From NCBI GenBank assembly GCA_015057405.1, contig SVEK01000004.1, positions 1 to 64,000 of the forward strand: DNA of 64,000 bases. Direction: 5' to 3'. The translations under genes and the position numbers were made by a program. This document shows positions 49,956 to 60,724 of the stretch, one piece after another (the first letter of the stretch is position 1; each line of letters begins with the position of its first letter). The DNA comes from Lachnospiraceae bacterium (GTDB taxonomy: Bacteria > Bacillota > Clostridia > Lachnospirales > Lachnospiraceae). The notes under the pieces are model-generated. The model had not been told where the DNA came from, did not search any database, and worked only from the letters and a program-made list of their open reading frames with translations.

Positions 49956-51038
49956 CTAACTTAGATTATCAGAAAGAGCTTTCCCCTGTTTAATATATTT
50001 CCTTCTTAATTGACCGCACGCAGCATCAATATCTGCGCCCATTCCTTTTCTAATTGTAACATTTATTCTGTTTTTTTCAAGATATTTTTGAAAATAGTGG
50101 ATTCCCTGCTCACTTGTCCTTGTATGACTTCTCTCCTCTACATCATTAAGAGGTATAAGATTCACATGACATAAAAGACCTCTCAAAATACTCACAAGTT
50201 GCTCTGCACACTCACCGGAATCATTAACTCCATTAATCATGGAATATTCAAATGTAACTCTTCTCCCGGTTGTATTTACATAATAATGACACGCCTTAAT
50301 TATTTCATCAATCGAATATCTGTTAGCTACAGGCATGATTGTTTTTCTTATTTCATCATTAGGAGCATGCAGTGATACTGCAAGAGTAACAGCCATATGC
50401 TCATTAGAAAAATCATACATTTTATCAACAAGACCGCAAGTAGAAACTGTTATACTCCTTTGGCTTATATTCAATCCTCTTTCATCTGAAATCATATGTA
50501 AAAACTTAATCAACTCATTATAATTGTCAAACGGTTCACCAATACCCATTACAACAATATTATCTACTCTTCTTCCCATATCCTTTTGAATAAGATATAT
50601 CTGCGCAAGCATTTCCGAAGCTGTCAGACTTCTTTCTAACCCCGCAAGTGTAGACGCACAAAACTTGCATCCCATACGGCATCCTATCTGTGAAGAAATA
50701 CATACACTCATTCCATAACTATATGTCATGGCAACACTTTCTATGATTCCACCGTCAGATGTCCCCATCAGATACTTTGCAGTTCCGTCAATTTCCGATA
50801 CGAGCTTATCAACAATCTTAAGAGGAAAAACCGAATAATCCTTTGCCAGTTCTTCACGCATCAATTTGGAAATATTGGTCATTTCATCCCAGCTTACCGC
50901 CAGTTTTTTATGCATCCATTCATATATCTGTTTTGCACGATAAGCTTTCTCTCCCTTTGCCAACAGATATTCAATCAATTCATCATAAGTAAATGACAAT
51001 GCATCTTTGTATTCTGAATACATATTTCTACCTCTCAT
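49956..51038 (-). CDS. rlmN: 23S rRNA (adenine2503-C2)-methyltransferase
   Basis: Radical SAM motif CRMGCKFCAST, GEPFDNYNEL, YSMINGVNDS. Confidence 0.95.
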   Translation of the reverse strand: MRGRNMYSEYKDALSFTYDELIEYLLAKGEKAYRAKQIYEWMHKKLAVSWDEMTNISKLMREELAKDYSVFPLKIVDKLVSEIDGTAKYLMGTSDGGIIESVAMTYSYGMSVCISSQIGCRMGCKFCASTLAGLERSLTASEMLAQIYLIQKDMGRRVDNIVVMGIGEPFDNYNELIKFLHMISDERGLNISQRSITVSTCGLVDKMYDFSNEHMAVTLAVSLHAPNDEIRKTIMPVANRYSIDEIIKACHYYVNTTGRRVTFEYSMINGVNDSGECAEQLVSILRGLLCHVNLIPLNDVEERSHTRTSEQGIHYFQKYLEKNRINVTIRKGMGADIDAACGQLRRKYIKQGKALSDNLS

Positions 51039-52448
51039 TTATTGTATATCAACCGCACATTTTTTTTGAAAAGCAGCCACAAAAAATCCATCCGACTGTA
51101 CATTTCCCGGAATAATCTTAATATACCCCTCATCCGTACATGATTTCGCAAGATTTTCAGGAATATTATCTCCCAGAAGGTCACACAGATTACATTTTTC
51201 AAAATCAGGATTGTTGTGAAGAAAATGTTTGGCATTATCTTCATTTTCCTGTTTATCAATAGTACATGTGCTATAAACAATCAATCCTCCCGGCTTAGTA
51301 TACGCCGCAGCATTACTAAGCATCTGTCTTTGAATACCGGCAAGTTCATCCAAAGCATCAATATTCGTATTGTACTTGATATCAGGTTTTTTTGCCAGCA
51401 CACCCAGTCCTGAACAAGGAAGGTCAGCAATCACAACATCGTATTGTTCACGTAATTTTTCATTGTATTTCAATGCATCCATAACAGAAGCAATAATATT
51501 ATGCAAACCTAACCTTTGCGCATTATCGGCAATTCTCTTTACCTTATAATCCGATATGTCATATGAGTCTACCTGTATAGGATAAGAAGACATCCCGGCA
51601 ACATGAAGTGTTTTTCCACCGGGTGCAGCGCACATATCCATAATACGTATACTTATATTCTGTTTTTTTTCACATTGTTTGCGACAGTAATTTAACACAA
51701 TATACCCCGGTATCATGGAACTTTCATCCTGAACCACAAATGCTCCCTCTAAAAAACCCGGAAGCTTGTCTATCCTTCCTGTTGTAGATAATCTATATGC
51801 AAAATCAAATATATTTCCCTGCCTGTATGTTATATTTTCTTTTTGAAATAATTCTAATAGTTCTGATTGCTTAATTCCCCTGTCTGTTAGGCGAACAACC
51901 GTATCCGTATTACTGAGATAGTATTCCATGGATTTAATAACTTCTTCTTTAGTCATTTCTTCCATAAAATGTTTGACTATCCATTCCGGCATAGAGTATT
52001 TTACAGAAATATAATCCACAAAATCCGACTCACAATCAGGATAAGTAATATTATCTTTATTTCTTGAAATATTACGAAGTATTCCGTTAACAAAGCCTCT
52101 AAGTCCGCCAAAACCTTTCTTAACCACAAGTTTAACAGCCTCATTAACTGCAGCACTTTGCGGGACTTTATCCATATACATAATCTGATAAACAGACATC
52201 CTCAAAACATTTCTAATATAAGGTTTTAACTTATTCACCGGTTTTTTTGAATATTGGTTGATAACATAATCAATTTCTATACGTCTTTCAACAGTTCCTT
52301 CTACCAGTAATGTAAGAAAAGCCCGCTCTTTATTATCAAGGGCGGACCACTTTCCAAGACATTCGTGCAATGCAGTGTTACAAAACACTCCATTTTCAAA
52401 TATATTAATCAATATCTCTATGCTAAGTTCTCTGGCACTAACCAACAT
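51039..52448 (-). CDS. rsmB: 16S rRNA m5C methyltransferase RsmB
   Basis: NusB-like N-terminus, MDMCAAPGGKTLHVAG, VIADLPCSGLGVLAKKPDIKY, YSTCTIDKQENE. Confidence 0.94.
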   Translation of the reverse strand: MLVSARELSIEILINIFENGVFCNTALHECLGKWSALDNKERAFLTLLVEGTVERRIEIDYVINQYSKKPVNKLKPYIRNVLRMSVYQIMYMDKVPQSAAVNEAVKLVVKKGFGGLRGFVNGILRNISRNKDNITYPDCESDFVDYISVKYSMPEWIVKHFMEEMTKEEVIKSMEYYLSNTDTVVRLTDRGIKQSELLELFQKENITYRQGNIFDFAYRLSTTGRIDKLPGFLEGAFVVQDESSMIPGYIVLNYCRKQCEKKQNISIRIMDMCAAPGGKTLHVAGMSSYPIQVDSYDISDYKVKRIADNAQRLGLHNIIASVMDALKYNEKLREQYDVVIADLPCSGLGVLAKKPDIKYNTNIDALDELAGIQRQMLSNAAAYTKPGGLIVYSTCTIDKQENEDNAKHFLHNNPDFEKCNLCDLLGDNIPENLAKSCTDEGYIKIIPGNVQSDGFFVAAFQKKCAVDIQ

Positions 52449-52490
52449 TAGTTTTTCTCCTAATTTGATATTCTGTTCATCGATAAAAGT

Positions 52491-53243
52491 TTAATCATCA
52501 TTTCTTCCAAACAAAAGAATAAGTCTTAAAAGCTGAAGTACTGCAGCAGCTGCGGCTGCAACGTAAGTAAGCGCCGCGGCATTTAATACTTTACGTCCTT
52601 TTTGAACCTCATCATCATATAATATACCTGTTTCAGACAATGCAACAAGCGCTCTTTTTGAGGCATTAAATTCCACAGGCAATGTTACAATTTGAAATAA
52701 CACGGCGCCAGAAAACAAAATGATACCCAGATTTACAAGCCAGGAAAATCCGCCTAAAAACAACCCGGCAAGAATTAATATCCATGATATCGATGAACCA
52801 AAATTAGCCACCGGTACAAGTGAAGCCCTAATTGATAATGGGGCATATCCATTGGCATGCTGTATACAATGACCAACTTCATGAGCAGCTACTGATACTG
52901 CTGATATACTTGACTGATTATATACCGAATCCGACAATCTTAATACTTTCCTTGAAGGATCATAATGGTCAGTAAGACTACCTGAAACATGTTCAACTCT
53001 CACATCATATATTCCGTTTGCTCTCATAATACGTTCAGCAACTTCTGCTCCGGTAAGTCCACATCTTGCTCTTTCGCGCTGATATCTTGCAAATGTAGAT
53101 TTAACTCTTGCTGAAGCAATCAATGAAATAACAACACCTATCAACACAAGAATGTATGTCGGATCAAAATACATTCTAAATCCTCCAAGGCCGTAACCTC
53201 CGATATAACCATTCTTTGTACTTGCCAAAACAATCTCAAACAT
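52491..53243 (-). CDS. Zinc metallopeptidase (YugP family)
   Basis: VSVAAHEVGHCIQHANGYAPLSIRASLVP, multi-TM. Confidence 0.94.
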   Translation of the reverse strand: MFEIVLASTKNGYIGGYGLGGFRMYFDPTYILVLIGVVISLIASARVKSTFARYQRERARCGLTGAEVAERIMRANGIYDVRVEHVSGSLTDHYDPSRKVLRLSDSVYNQSSISAVSVAAHEVGHCIQHANGYAPLSIRASLVPVANFGSSISWILILAGLFLGGFSWLVNLGIILFSGAVLFQIVTLPVEFNASKRALVALSETGILYDDEVQKGRKVLNAAALTYVAAAAAAVLQLLRLILLFGRNDD

Positions 53244-53410
53244 AAACATTCCCCTTTCTGCAAAATACATTCAAGAAAATCAACCATGTCAACTCTAAAA
53301 CAAAGAAGGAAACTCCCTCAAAGCAAATCGTTCCTCCAAAATAAAGCAAATTACCCGTTAAAAGTAAAACAGATTATTCATTCATAAACATACCTTTTTC
53401 CTGAAATGAA

Positions 53411-54364
53411 TCATTCTTCCGATATAAACATATCTCCTACACTCACTTTACAACCACGCAAATAATCGGAAGCCGGCATTCTTCGCTTACCTTCAGGCTG
53501 TAATTCCTTAATGCCCAAATAGTCTTTACCGGTTGCAACATAAATTGTATCAGTAGTCACATGCACAACCATTCCGGGTTTTTGAATGGATGTATCTACA
53601 ACTTCTGGAATATCAGTTACAACCTCCCCTTTCCATATTTTTAACAGTTTTCCATTATAATATGTGAAAGCGGCCGGCCATGGATTAAGTCCTCTTATTA
53701 AACATTCTATACGTTCTGCAGGTTCAGTAAAGTTTAATAATCCCATTTTTTTATGAAGTTTTGTTGCATAAGTGAATTCATCAGACTGCGCAATTTTATT
53801 AACAGTCCCTTTCTCAATTGACTTCATACAATTAACAATAAGCCTTCCACCAATATCTGCAAGCTTATCATGAAGGCTTCCGCCGGTCTCATCTGCTTCA
53901 ATAACAACCTTTTCCTGCATAAGCATATCACCGGTATCAAGACCTTCATCCATTTGCATAATTGTAATTCCTGTCTCTTTATCTCCCTCTATTATTGCAC
54001 TCTGAATAGGTGCTGCACCTCTCCATCTTGGCAACAACGAAGCATGTATATTAACACAGCCATACTTAGGAATTGAAAGTATCTCTTTAGTCAATATCTG
54101 ACCAAAGGCTGCTACTATGATAATATCCGGGTTGCAATCCCGAATTATCTTTACATTTTCTTCTTCCCTAACCTTAACAGGCTGGAAAACTTCTATCCCA
54201 TACTCAAGTGCTTTTTCTTTTACAGGCGTAAATAACACTTTACCACCTCTACCCTTGGGTTTATCAGGCTGTGTTACAACAAGTGCAACCTCATGTCCCG
54301 CTTCAACAATAGCACTAAGTGCAGGCACAGAAAAATCAGGGGTTCCCATATAAATTACTCTCAT
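53411..54364 (-). CDS. fmt: Methionyl-tRNA formyltransferase
   Basis: MRVIYMGTPDFSVPALSAI, VNIHASLLPRWRGAAPIQSAI, GLNPWPAAFT. Confidence 0.96.
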   Translation of the reverse strand: MRVIYMGTPDFSVPALSAIVEAGHEVALVVTQPDKPKGRGGKVLFTPVKEKALEYGIEVFQPVKVREEENVKIIRDCNPDIIIVAAFGQILTKEILSIPKYGCVNIHASLLPRWRGAAPIQSAIIEGDKETGITIMQMDEGLDTGDMLMQEKVVIEADETGGSLHDKLADIGGRLIVNCMKSIEKGTVNKIAQSDEFTYATKLHKKMGLLNFTEPAERIECLIRGLNPWPAAFTYYNGKLLKIWKGEVVTDIPEVVDTSIQKPGMVVHVTTDTIYVATGKDYLGIKELQPEGKRRMPASDYLRGCKVSVGDMFISEE

Positions 54365-54365
54365 A

Positions 54366-54854
54366 CTATTCCTCTTCCTGTTCGAATTCATCAGCATCGC
54401 AGAGTCTTCCCTCTACTTTATCTACATATAACATTCCTTCAAGATGTTCTATCTCATGAACTAATGCTCTGGCAAGCAAATCCGTTCCTTCAATTTCAAA
54501 TAATTCCATGTTTTCATCATAAGCTTCTGCCTTAACATATTGCGGTCTTGTCACCGTTCCAATCTTACCCGGAACTGACAAACATCCTTCGCCACCTTTT
54601 TGTTCTCCATCAGTTTCAATAATTCGAGGATTAATCATTATTATTGGCGAATCTCCTTCCGGTGATACATCAATAACTACAACTCTCTTAAGTATTCCTA
54701 CCTGGGGAGCCGCAAGACCTACACCTTGTGCTTCATACATTGTTTCAAGCATATCGTCAATTAATGTTCTGATTTTATCTGTCATTTCATTAACCGGCTT
54801 TGATTTTTTAGTTAAAACATCATCTCCGATTGTTCTTATATTTCTAAGTGCCAT
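54366..54854 (-). CDS. def: Peptide deformylase
   Basis: GVGLAAPQVG, EGCLSVPG, HEIEHLEG. Confidence 0.97.
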   Translation of the reverse strand: MALRNIRTIGDDVLTKKSKPVNEMTDKIRTLIDDMLETMYEAQGVGLAAPQVGILKRVVVIDVSPEGDSPIIMINPRIIETDGEQKGGEGCLSVPGKIGTVTRPQYVKAEAYDENMELFEIEGTDLLARALVHEIEHLEGMLYVDKVEGRLCDADEFEQEEE

Positions 54855-54969
54855 CTTACTTCCTCCACCTTCTCTTTTTATGAATTAAAAATATGCAACC
54901 ACACTAGTTTATATCATACGCATACTTTAAATAATCGTCAAGTGAGATTTAAATGTAGAAAAAACGATA

Positions 54970-56523
54970 TCATATACGCGTTGACCATTCACTACAATCC
55001 CAAACCTTTGATACAACATCCCGATAAAACTCCGGTTCATGACAAATCAAAAGAACACTACCTTTGTATGCCTGCAAAGCACGTTTTAATTCATCTTTTG
55101 CATCCTGATCCAAATGATTGGTCGGCTCATCCAACAACAAAATATTGGTTTCTCTGTTAATGAGCTTACACAATCTTACTTTGGCCTGCTCGCCTCCGCT
55201 TAAAACACGCACCTGACTTTCGATATGTTTTGTTGTCAAACCACACTTGGCAAGCGCTGAACGAACTTCATACTGAGTTAATGACGGAAATTCTTCCCAA
55301 ATTTCTTCAATACAAGTTGTACGATTATCATAGTTACCTTCCTGTTCAAAATAACCTATGTAAAGATAATCACCAAGAACTACTTTCCCGCTTAATGATG
55401 GAATTAACCCAAGAATACTTTTCAATAAAGTAGTTTTTCCAATTCCGTTAGCACCAACAAGAGCTATTTTTTCCCCGCGCTCCATACGCAAATTCAATTC
55501 CTTTGACAATGGTTCTTCATACCCAATAACCAAGTCGGTAGTTTCGAATATAATTTTTCCGGAGGTACGTGCTTCCTTGAAATTAAACTCCGGTTTTGGT
55601 TTTTCTGCCGCAAGTTCTATCACATCCATTTTGTCCAACTTCTTTTGACGTGACATTGCCATATTTCTTGTTGCTACTCTCGCTTTATTCCGTGCAACAA
55701 AATCTTTCAATTCGCTTATTTCCTGCTGTTGTTTCTTATATGCAGCTTCCAGTTGGGATTTCTTCATAGCATAAACTTCCTGAAACTTATCATAGTCACC
55801 AACATAACGGTTTAACTCCTGATTCTCCATATGATAAATCAGATTAACCACACTGTTTAGAAACGGAATATCATGAGATATTAAAATAAAAGCATTCTCA
55901 TATTCCTGTAAATAACGCTTTAACCATGCAATATGTTGTTCATCCAAATAATTAGTTGGCTCATCAAGAAGCAATATATCAGGTTTCTCAAGCAAAAGCT
56001 TTCCTAACAACACTTTAGTTCTCTGACCACCACTAAGTTCTGTCACATCTTTATCTAATCCGACTGCATCCAAACCTAATGCCCGACCCACTTCATCCAC
56101 TTTTGAATCAATATTGTAAAAATCCAAAAGCATCAGCGTATCCTGAATAGTAGCCATTTCATCCATATATTGTTCAAGTTGTTGTTCATTTGCATCACCC
56201 ATTTTATCGCAGATTTCATTCATACGTTCTTCCATATCAAAAAGAAATGAAAATGCTGATTTCAAAACATCCGCTATTGTCATTCCTTTTTCTAACACCG
56301 CATGCTGATCCAAATAACCAACACGAACATTTTTAGACCATTCTACTTTTCCTTCATCCGGTTGCAAACGCCCCGTAACAATATTCATAAAAGTAGATTT
56401 TCCTTCTCCATTTGCACCAATCAGACCAATATGTTCCCCTTTTAATAGTCTGAATGAAACATCATTAAAAATTGCACGGTCTCCAAAACCATGAGATAAC
56501 TTTTCAACATTTAATATACTCAT
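54970..56523 (-). CDS. ABC-F family ATP-binding protein
   Basis: Two NBDs without TMDs (GANGEGKST, LSGGQRTKVLL, LLLDEPTNYLD; GANGIGKTT, LSGGEQAKVRL, LLLDEPTNHLD); SD GGAGG before ATG 56523. Confidence 0.93.
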   Translation of the reverse strand: MSILNVEKLSHGFGDRAIFNDVSFRLLKGEHIGLIGANGEGKSTFMNIVTGRLQPDEGKVEWSKNVRVGYLDQHAVLEKGMTIADVLKSAFSFLFDMEERMNEICDKMGDANEQQLEQYMDEMATIQDTLMLLDFYNIDSKVDEVGRALGLDAVGLDKDVTELSGGQRTKVLLGKLLLEKPDILLLDEPTNYLDEQHIAWLKRYLQEYENAFILISHDIPFLNSVVNLIYHMENQELNRYVGDYDKFQEVYAMKKSQLEAAYKKQQQEISELKDFVARNKARVATRNMAMSRQKKLDKMDVIELAAEKPKPEFNFKEARTSGKIIFETTDLVIGYEEPLSKELNLRMERGEKIALVGANGIGKTTLLKSILGLIPSLSGKVVLGDYLYIGYFEQEGNYDNRTTCIEEIWEEFPSLTQYEVRSALAKCGLTTKHIESQVRVLSGGEQAKVRLCKLINRETNILLLDEPTNHLDQDAKDELKRALQAYKGSVLLICHEPEFYRDVVSKVWDCSEWSTRI

Positions 56524-56656
56524 ATTTTCCTCCATCAGTTATACCGTGTGCTTTCAATAATCTGTGTTAAAAAATTTTGAAATCACATATGCTTAATTAT
56601 TCGTAGTATAAAACAAAAGCAGGCACTGTTATCCGAAGGGGAAAAAATGGTTGAAA

Positions 56657-57259
56657 TTATTTGCCAGCAAAACGATTCACATCAACATAATAAAGTCCGT
56701 CTTTATTACAATAATAAAACAACTTTTTTACACCTCTAATCGAAAAACGCGCCTCTGCATTTCCCTCCGGATATAATTTTTTAATACTGATTCTGTCATA
56801 CGAAAGAGCCGCTACAAAGGATATATAATGAGTTTTGGTCATATCATGGTTCATACATACATAATACTCATCTTCTACCCTTTCCACAGAAATCACATGA
56901 CTCTCATCCGGTTCTTCTGCTTCACATGGTGCAAGCGTTATTCCGTGACAACTAATCACAGCGACGCCCATACTGTGTATTATATTTCCGCAGACAGGAC
57001 ATACATAAAATTGCGAACGCATCATATTGGCGGACAAATTGGCATTACTAACCGGATTACCCGAAATCAGTTCGGTCACGGATATATGAAATACCTTTGC
57101 TATCGGTTCTAACAACGAAATGTCCGGATAGCCCTTCGCAGTTTCCCACTTAGAAACTGTCTTATCAGACACTGATAATCTTTCTGCTAATGCTGCCTGC
57201 GTCAAATTATGTTTCTCTCTTAAGTGCTTAATTACTGTTCCTGTAACATATTGATTCAT
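56657..57259 (-). CDS. XRE family transcriptional regulator with C-terminal zinc-ribbon-like domain
   Basis: HTH (LREKHNLTQAALAERLSVSDKTVSKWETAKGYPDISLLEPIAKVF), CPVCGNI; SD AGGAGG. Confidence 0.92.
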   Translation of the reverse strand: MNQYVTGTVIKHLREKHNLTQAALAERLSVSDKTVSKWETAKGYPDISLLEPIAKVFHISVTELISGNPVSNANLSANMMRSQFYVCPVCGNIIHSMGVAVISCHGITLAPCEAEEPDESHVISVERVEDEYYVCMNHDMTKTHYISFVAALSYDRISIKKLYPEGNAEARFSIRGVKKLFYYCNKDGLYYVDVNRFAGK

Positions 57260-57513
57260 TTTTTTACCTCCTATGCACATTATCATAATGCATAAAAGAA
57301 TAATTATATACCTACGCTAAGTAGAGAAGACTTTTCAGGATTAATATATTTTAACACTGTATAAAACATACATGTATAATGTTTTCAAACCATTTTACAA
57401 TATAAACTCCCATTTTTCAAACACTATTCCACGAACATCCCGGTATAATGTTTAACATATATTCATATAAAACCGTTATGCTATGCCTCATAGTAGCCTG
57501 TTAGAAAACTGCA

Positions 57514-59343
57514 TTAAGTTCCAAAGTATGAAAAATGCATATAATCCTTACGGCTTCCCCAAAAACCACGGGAAAATCCATACTTTTCAAATGCTTTCTC
57601 TATATCCCCATAACGTTTAATTGAATATGCATATTTTTTCGGATTCCAATAGCTTCCTGCCGTAGGTTTCCCATTATCAAACATCGCATTATAGTTAGAA
57701 TTAATATCCACAGCCATTCCGTTGCCATGTTCACCCGAACGTCTTGAATAACACCCCAATTCATATATTGGAGCTTTTTCTTTTCCTTTATATATCTCGC
57801 TAAAAATCTTTTTTAAGGTTGGCGCAAGACGCTTATGACATGTAAGATATTTTGTTTTCGTAACTTTTTTCCCGGACATGCCGGACGCAAAATCCCATAC
57901 CTTTACAGATATGGTCGTCATACGTTTATCAATCACGCTCCATGAAGAACTGTTCTTAAATCCTTTATAAACACGGTTCCATTTACTATCATAGGATTCA
58001 TTATAATAACCGTAATAATCACCGTACGGTTCATATATTGATTCATAACCGGTAAGTTCAGTACCGTTTATTGTACCATACGCAACAATTTTGACTCCGT
58101 ATTGTTTGCCGTTAATGACTTTCATATTGAACGAACGTTTACTTTTCTTAAAGTTCTTATAAAACTTAAACTTAGTTTTACCGGGTTTTCTAAGATACAC
58201 CTTATAACCATTTGCTTTAGGAACCTTCTTCCAGCTTATTTTCATATTTGTCGGAGTACTTGTCTTATGGGTAATCTCAGCCGGTTTGTATGTGCACATA
58301 ATCTCTGCAATAGAAACAATTTCTGCAAAATCCGTTTCACAAACAACAATATAATAATACGTTTTACCCAAAATAACATTTTTGTCCGTCCACTCACATT
58401 TTGTTGTATCTTTAAGCGTTTTTACCTTAACGTATGAAGAATCACCTTTTTCAGCTCTGTATATAGAATATGTCTCTTTATAGCCGTATCCTCCGCCATC
58501 GTCCCATACTAATTTTAAATATCCCTTATTTGTAACAAAATGTGATATATTATCATCTGTTGTAGCAGTACCGGATACTATATTGGAAAATGTATCATAA
58601 TGAACCACACCGGCATCATCTTTTGTGTATGCCTGAACACGATAGTAATATGTCACACCCGGAACTGCATTTATATCAACATAGGGTTCTTCTTCATCAT
58701 AAATAAAATCACCAACTTTGACAAAATCAGTTGTATTACCAACACTTCTGTACAAAGTATATCCGGTTCCATCATCAATACCTTCAGCAGATAACATAGG
58801 AGCTCTGGTTCCCTCATTAATCTCATTTAATGTAACATGTTTAGAATAAGTAATAGAATCTGAAGATGCTAATATATTACCGTTATTATCAATAATATGT
58901 ACTATTATTGAATAATCACCATACATATTTAAACCTATTGTGCTTAAATATACACTGCTGTATGTTGGTGAGTAATTAATGATTTCTGTCGGATTATTAA
59001 TGTTGGTAACTGTTATTCTATATGTTTTACTATAATAAAAATTGTCAATTATCAACTGAGAGCCGGAATAATAGTCTTCGATTGATACTTTAGGGTTTGC
59101 TATCGGCATCATTGTCGGCATGGGTGATGCTGATGGTTTCACCGGGTTTACTGTAGCCTCCGGAATAGTTCCCTGTTCAGTAGGCTGTGGAGATTCTGAT
59201 ACATCTTCTAATACCGCATCAGTAAGTCCCATCGCCCTTTCTGACACAGTCGAACCAGCTGCAGAATAATCCATATTAATAATAAAGCATCCCATAATGA
59301 TAAAAAAACTTGCAAAAACAAATCTCTTAATCAATGATTTCAT
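57514..59343 (-). CDS. Secreted M15-family (D-Ala-D-Ala carboxypeptidase-like) peptidase with Fn3-like repeats
   Basis: Signal peptide, PT-rich linker, Fn3-like domains, C-terminal SGEHGNGMAVDIN...KDYMHFSYFGT (VanY/M15-type). Confidence 0.85.
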   Translation of the reverse strand: MKSLIKRFVFASFFIIMGCFIINMDYSAAGSTVSERAMGLTDAVLEDVSESPQPTEQGTIPEATVNPVKPSASPMPTMMPIANPKVSIEDYYSGSQLIIDNFYYSKTYRITVTNINNPTEIINYSPTYSSVYLSTIGLNMYGDYSIIVHIIDNNGNILASSDSITYSKHVTLNEINEGTRAPMLSAEGIDDGTGYTLYRSVGNTTDFVKVGDFIYDEEEPYVDINAVPGVTYYYRVQAYTKDDAGVVHYDTFSNIVSGTATTDDNISHFVTNKGYLKLVWDDGGGYGYKETYSIYRAEKGDSSYVKVKTLKDTTKCEWTDKNVILGKTYYYIVVCETDFAEIVSIAEIMCTYKPAEITHKTSTPTNMKISWKKVPKANGYKVYLRKPGKTKFKFYKNFKKSKRSFNMKVINGKQYGVKIVAYGTINGTELTGYESIYEPYGDYYGYYNESYDSKWNRVYKGFKNSSSWSVIDKRMTTISVKVWDFASGMSGKKVTKTKYLTCHKRLAPTLKKIFSEIYKGKEKAPIYELGCYSRRSGEHGNGMAVDINSNYNAMFDNGKPTAGSYWNPKKYAYSIKRYGDIEKAFEKYGFSRGFWGSRKDYMHFSYFGT

Positions 59344-59533
59344 AATTGTACTCCTCTCCCCGTATTACTTAACCATAATGTTAACGTTCTTTCCTCCACA
59401 AAACTTGTACACTACATCAAACATAGATATTCATCATAGACTCGTTATTTCCATCTGCATCTGATTAACCTTTCAGTGTAATTTCCTATTTTGTGGTAAA
59501 TATATATTCCAAATCATAAATACATCTGAATTA

Positions 59534-59875
59534 TCACACCCAGGTCTTCCAAACCTCCGGCGCATATCCTGCCGTCGCCAGCTTTCCATTCCCCACTATC
59601 GGTGTTTTTATTACATGCTGATTTGCCAGCAGTTTCTCTTCGCGCTCCTCCGCAGAATTATACTTTACCGAGGCCAAGGCATCTTTATTATCCTTGCAGG
59701 CATCATTAATCATTGAATTAATACCGCCTACTGCTTGGCAAACACTACAAAATTCTCCTTTGCTGATTTCCTTTTTATTCATGTCAACAAATTGAAACCT
59801 GATGCCACTCTCTTTAAAATAACGCTGGGTTTTCTTTGTACCGTTGCACTTTTTAGTGCCGAATATTCCAAACAA
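59534..59875 (-). CDS. ArsC/Spx-family (arsenate reductase-like) protein
   Basis: FGTKKCNGTKKTQRYFKESGIRFQFVDMNKKEISKGE, VIKTPIVGNGKLATAGYAPEVW. Confidence 0.88.
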   Translation of the reverse strand: MFGIFGTKKCNGTKKTQRYFKESGIRFQFVDMNKKEISKGEFCSVCQAVGGINSMINDACKDNKDALASVKYNSAEEREEKLLANQHVIKTPIVGNGKLATAGYAPEVWKTWV

Positions 59876-60524
59876 CAGTTACAGTATCCGATACCTTAAT
59901 ATCATCCGGATCAATATCTATATCGTAAGTACCATCTGTAATTGCCTCGTTCAAGCAACAATCCTCAAGCATCATTCTGTCCATCGGACGACTTACAAAT
60001 TCAATTTCTCCCCACGAATAATCAATTGTCAAAATATCTCCAAGGGATACATCTGCAGCTTTCGCAAGGACTTCTGCTTTTGCCTTAGAATCCTTAACAG
60101 CTTCTGCAAGCAGTTCATTTTTACATCTTTCCGGTTCCGCTACAGTATACTCAATCCTAAATTCAGGACATACGCAAGAGTGTCCCAGTGCATATAGAAT
60201 CCTGCCTAATCTACTGTTATCAACCGGGAACTCTATTTTTGTTCTATGAATAAACTTATAGCCCTCGAATCTTCGCTGCCAGCTTTTATCACTTGCCTGA
60301 TAGCTCTCATACACCGCATTTATGTCAAATTGCAGCGTCTTTAAACTATTTCTCTCAAAATCAAGATTCTCAAACAGATTCTTAAGTTCTTCCGTCATAA
60401 GAGCCGACTGTTCCAACGTCTCATCATACTCATCTTTCATTCCTTCAATAGTCATTATTAATCTGACAGTATCAGGCTTTACTGATAAAATCCCCTTTCC
60501 TGTCACTCTGATTGTTCTTTCCAT
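59853..60524 (-). CDS. SIMPL domain-containing protein (DUF541)
   Basis: IRVTGKGILSVKPDTVRLIMTIEG, DSKAKAEVLAKAADVSLGDILTIDYS. Confidence 0.9.
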   Translation of the reverse strand: MERTIRVTGKGILSVKPDTVRLIMTIEGMKDEYDETLEQSALMTEELKNLFENLDFERNSLKTLQFDINAVYESYQASDKSWQRRFEGYKFIHRTKIEFPVDNSRLGRILYALGHSCVCPEFRIEYTVAEPERCKNELLAEAVKDSKAKAEVLAKAADVSLGDILTIDYSWGEIEFVSRPMDRMMLEDCCLNEAITDGTYDIDIDPDDIKVSDTVTVVWNIRH

Positions 60525-60724
60525 TATATATTCTCCTTTTCATATTCTATTCAACTTCTAATCCCTCACACGAAACTTTAATCGATTCTTATCCATTATG
60601 ACCTATCGGACCAAAAGAGCGATTATAAAATCTGACATCATATTATTTCCATAAAACCGATATGAGTTAATTAAATCGTAATTCAACGTCCAACAGACCG
60701 GGATAACTCCTCATCTTCTCCAAA